Position numbers and translations under genes: made by a program. The notes under the pieces were generated by a model. That model saw only the letters and a list, made by a program, of their open reading frames with translations. It was not told the DNA's origin and made no database searches. Positions 5,553-6,692 of a DNA stretch of 6,692 bases are shown one piece after another; the stretch's first letter is position 1; each line of letters opens with the position of its first letter. Source of the stretch: Chitinispirillaceae bacterium. Its GTDB lineage: Bacteria > Fibrobacterota > Chitinivibrionia > Chitinivibrionales > Chitinispirillaceae. The DNA lies in contig JAFGOU010000547.1 in the NCBI GenBank assembly GCA_016926315.1, forward strand, positions 1 to 6,692, given 5' to 3'.

Positions 5553-6332
5553 ATGGCCGATGAACTGGTCATAGCAGGCGTAAAAGTCCGCTCGCGGCTC
5601 ATCACCGGATCGGGAAAATACCGCGACGAGCGCATTATCCCGAAGGTGCTCGAGGCCGCCGGGTGCGATATCGTCACGGTCGCGCTCCGCCGGGTCGATT
5701 TCGACAAACCCGACGAGAACCTCCTGCGCCATATTCCACAAGGCAAGGTCGTTCTGCCCAACACCTCCGGCGCGCGCACCGCGGAAGAGGCCGTGCGTCT
5801 CGCCCGCCTGGCGCGCGCCATGGGCTGCGGCAACTGGATCAAGATCGAGGTCATCAACGACCAGAAGTACCTTTTGCCCGACAACATGGAAACGCTCGCC
5901 GCAACCGAGACGTTGGTCGGGGAGGGTTTTGTCGTTTTGCCCTACATGACCCCCGATCTGGCGGCGGCGCGCCGGCTTGAAAGCGCCGGCGCCGCGGCGG
6001 TCATGCCGCTCGGCGCGCCGATCGGATCGAACCGCGGCGTGCGCACCATCGAACTTGTCGAGATCCTGGTCGCGGAAATGGGCGTGCCCGTGATCGTAGA
6101 CGCAGGCATCGGCCTGCCGTCACACGCAGCCGCGGCCATGGAAGCGGGCGTCGACGCCATCCTGCTCAACACCGCCATCGCCACGGCTGACGATCCGGTC
6201 GCCATGGCGACCGCCTTCAGGCTTGCCATCGAGGCCGGAAGAACGGCGTACCTGGCCGGACCAGGCGCCGCCTCCAGGGCGGCGCGTGCGTCATCACCGT
6301 TGACCGGGTTCCTGGGAGGCGGGGAGGAATAA
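5553..6332 (+). CDS. thiG: Thiazole synthase ThiG
   Basis: The protein has 259 residues, the normal family length. It is a TIM-barrel enzyme that condenses 1-deoxy-D-xylulose 5-phosphate, dehydroglycine (from ThiH) and the ThiS thiocarboxylate sulfur to give the thiazole phosphate of thiamine. Lys97 in NWIKIEVI (94-101) matches the Schiff-base lysine of the family (Lys96 in B. subtilis). Also visible are the N-terminal RLITGSGKY (15-23), [20 protein letters not shown] (69-88), the phosphate-binding loop [13 protein letters not shown] (150-162), [20 protein letters not shown] (183-202) and the terminal [14 protein letters not shown] (5534-5538), inside the end of thiS, is the best ribosome binding site but lies 14 bases from the ATG, longer than usual. 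The thiH start codon overlaps its stop by one base. Confidence 0.97.
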   Translation: MADELVIAGVKVRSRLITGSGKYRDERIIPKVLEAAGCDIVTVALRRVDFDKPDENLLRHIPQGKVVLPNTSGARTAEEAVRLARLARAMGCGNWIKIEVINDQKYLLPDNMETLAATETLVGEGFVVLPYMTPDLAAARRLESAGAAAVMPLGAPIGSNRGVRTIELVEILVAEMGVPVIVDAGIGLPSHAAAAMEAGVDAILLNTAIATADDPVAMATAFRLAIEAGRTAYLAGPGAASRAARASSPLTGFLGGGEE

Positions 6333-6692
6333 TGTCTTTCCTCTCCACCATCGACCGTTACGCCGGATTCGACTTCCGCGTTTTTTCCTCGAACGTCACC
6401 CCCGGCCAGGTCGCTGCCATTCTTTCCCGCGACCGGCTCGGCGAAAGCGACTACCTCGCCCTGCTCTCTCCCGCTGCCGCGGCGTTTCTTGAACCCATGG
6501 CGCAGAAGGCCGCGGACCTGACGCGCCGTCATTTCGGTAACGTGGTGTTCGTATTTACGCCGCTCTATATTTCCAACTATTGCGACAATACCTGCTCCTA
6601 TTGTTCCTTCGCGCGACAGCAGGTGATCTCCCGGCGCCATCTGTCACTGGACGAAATAGAGGCGGAGGGGGCGCGCATTGCGGATTCCGGCA
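6332..6692 (+). CDS. thiH: 2-iminoacetate synthase ThiH (radical SAM), 3'-truncated by window edge
   Basis: The ATG at 6332 overlaps the thiG stop (TAATG), and GGAGG at 6323-6327 and 6315-6319 lies just upstream. The frame stays open to the window end, giving 120 residues of an expected 360 or more. The radical SAM motif CDNTCSYC (Cys84, Cys88, Cys91; C-x3-C-x2-C) follows the family's FTPLYISNYC stretch and is followed by SFARQQ and a helix LSLDEIEAEGARI. ThiH binds a [4Fe-4S] cluster and SAM, cleaves L-tyrosine to p-cresol and dehydroglycine, and passes the latter to ThiG. It is used by anaerobes and facultative bacteria in place of the oxygen-dependent glycine oxidase ThiO. Position directly after thiG is typical. 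Confidence 0.95.
   Translation, partial: MSFLSTIDRYAGFDFRVFSSNVTPGQVAAILSRDRLGESDYLALLSPAAAAFLEPMAQKAADLTRRHFGNVVFVFTPLYISNYCDNTCSYCSFARQQVISRRHLSLDEIEAEGARIADSG

Noticed and set aside
4340..5887. 515-codon open frame on the minus strand across cysE, thiS and part of thiG
   Set aside because: It lies antisense to three well-recognised genes, has a low-complexity Arg-rich translation with no domain, and is explained by the GC-rich third-position bias of the sense genes.

Overview
This is a GC-rich bacterial window whose genes all lie on the + strand. It reads as ordinary, well-packed chromosome: I see no mobile element, CRISPR array, tRNA, rRNA or phage gene. The organism is probably an anaerobic or microaerobic Gram-negative-type bacterium, perhaps Desulfobacterota-like. 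That guess rests on three things: the oxygen-sensitive radical-SAM enzyme ThiH rather than ThiO, an EpsC-type long serine acetyltransferase, and a cysteine-bearing Rrf2 regulator. It is inference; no rRNA or other phylogenetic marker is present.

Region 1 (1-2565) holds two tightly coupled genes, probably for envelope or glycan work. The first is an NAD-dependent epimerase/dehydratase (SDR) whose N-terminus lies outside the window. One base after its stop codon comes a 574-residue multi-spanning membrane protein with a GT-C-like N-terminal signature; its function is unknown.

Region 2 (2566-2830) is a 265-base gap. It holds a weak terminator-like hairpin with a T tract, an 8-bp dyad, a pair of 8-bp direct repeats, and a good sigma70-type promoter (TTGAAA-17-TATTTT) pointing at the next gene.

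Region 3 (2831-6692) is a sulfur-metabolism block: an Rrf2-family regulator with three cysteines in the sensor position, then a divergent MetA-family homoserine O-acyltransferase-like enzyme, then a probable second promoter, then serine O-acetyltransferase (cysE/epsC type) followed closely by thiS, thiG and the start of thiH. Serine acetyltransferase makes O-acetylserine, the precursor of cysteine. Cysteine is normally the sulfur donor for the ThiS thiocarboxylate. ThiG combines that sulfur with the dehydroglycine made by ThiH from tyrosine to build the thiazole of thiamine. The block therefore links acyl-activated amino acids, cysteine supply and thiazole synthesis beside a possible Fe-S or sulfur-status regulator. 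thiF and a cysteine synthase are not in the window and may lie outside it.

No radically new system is evident. The points most worth a second look are the divergent MetA-like enzyme, which lacks the usual lysine of the MP-x-K motif, the Rrf2 sensor with a His-to-Arg change at the IscR ligand position, a cysteine cluster inside the serine acetyltransferase, and the structured leader between the regulator and the MetA-like gene.
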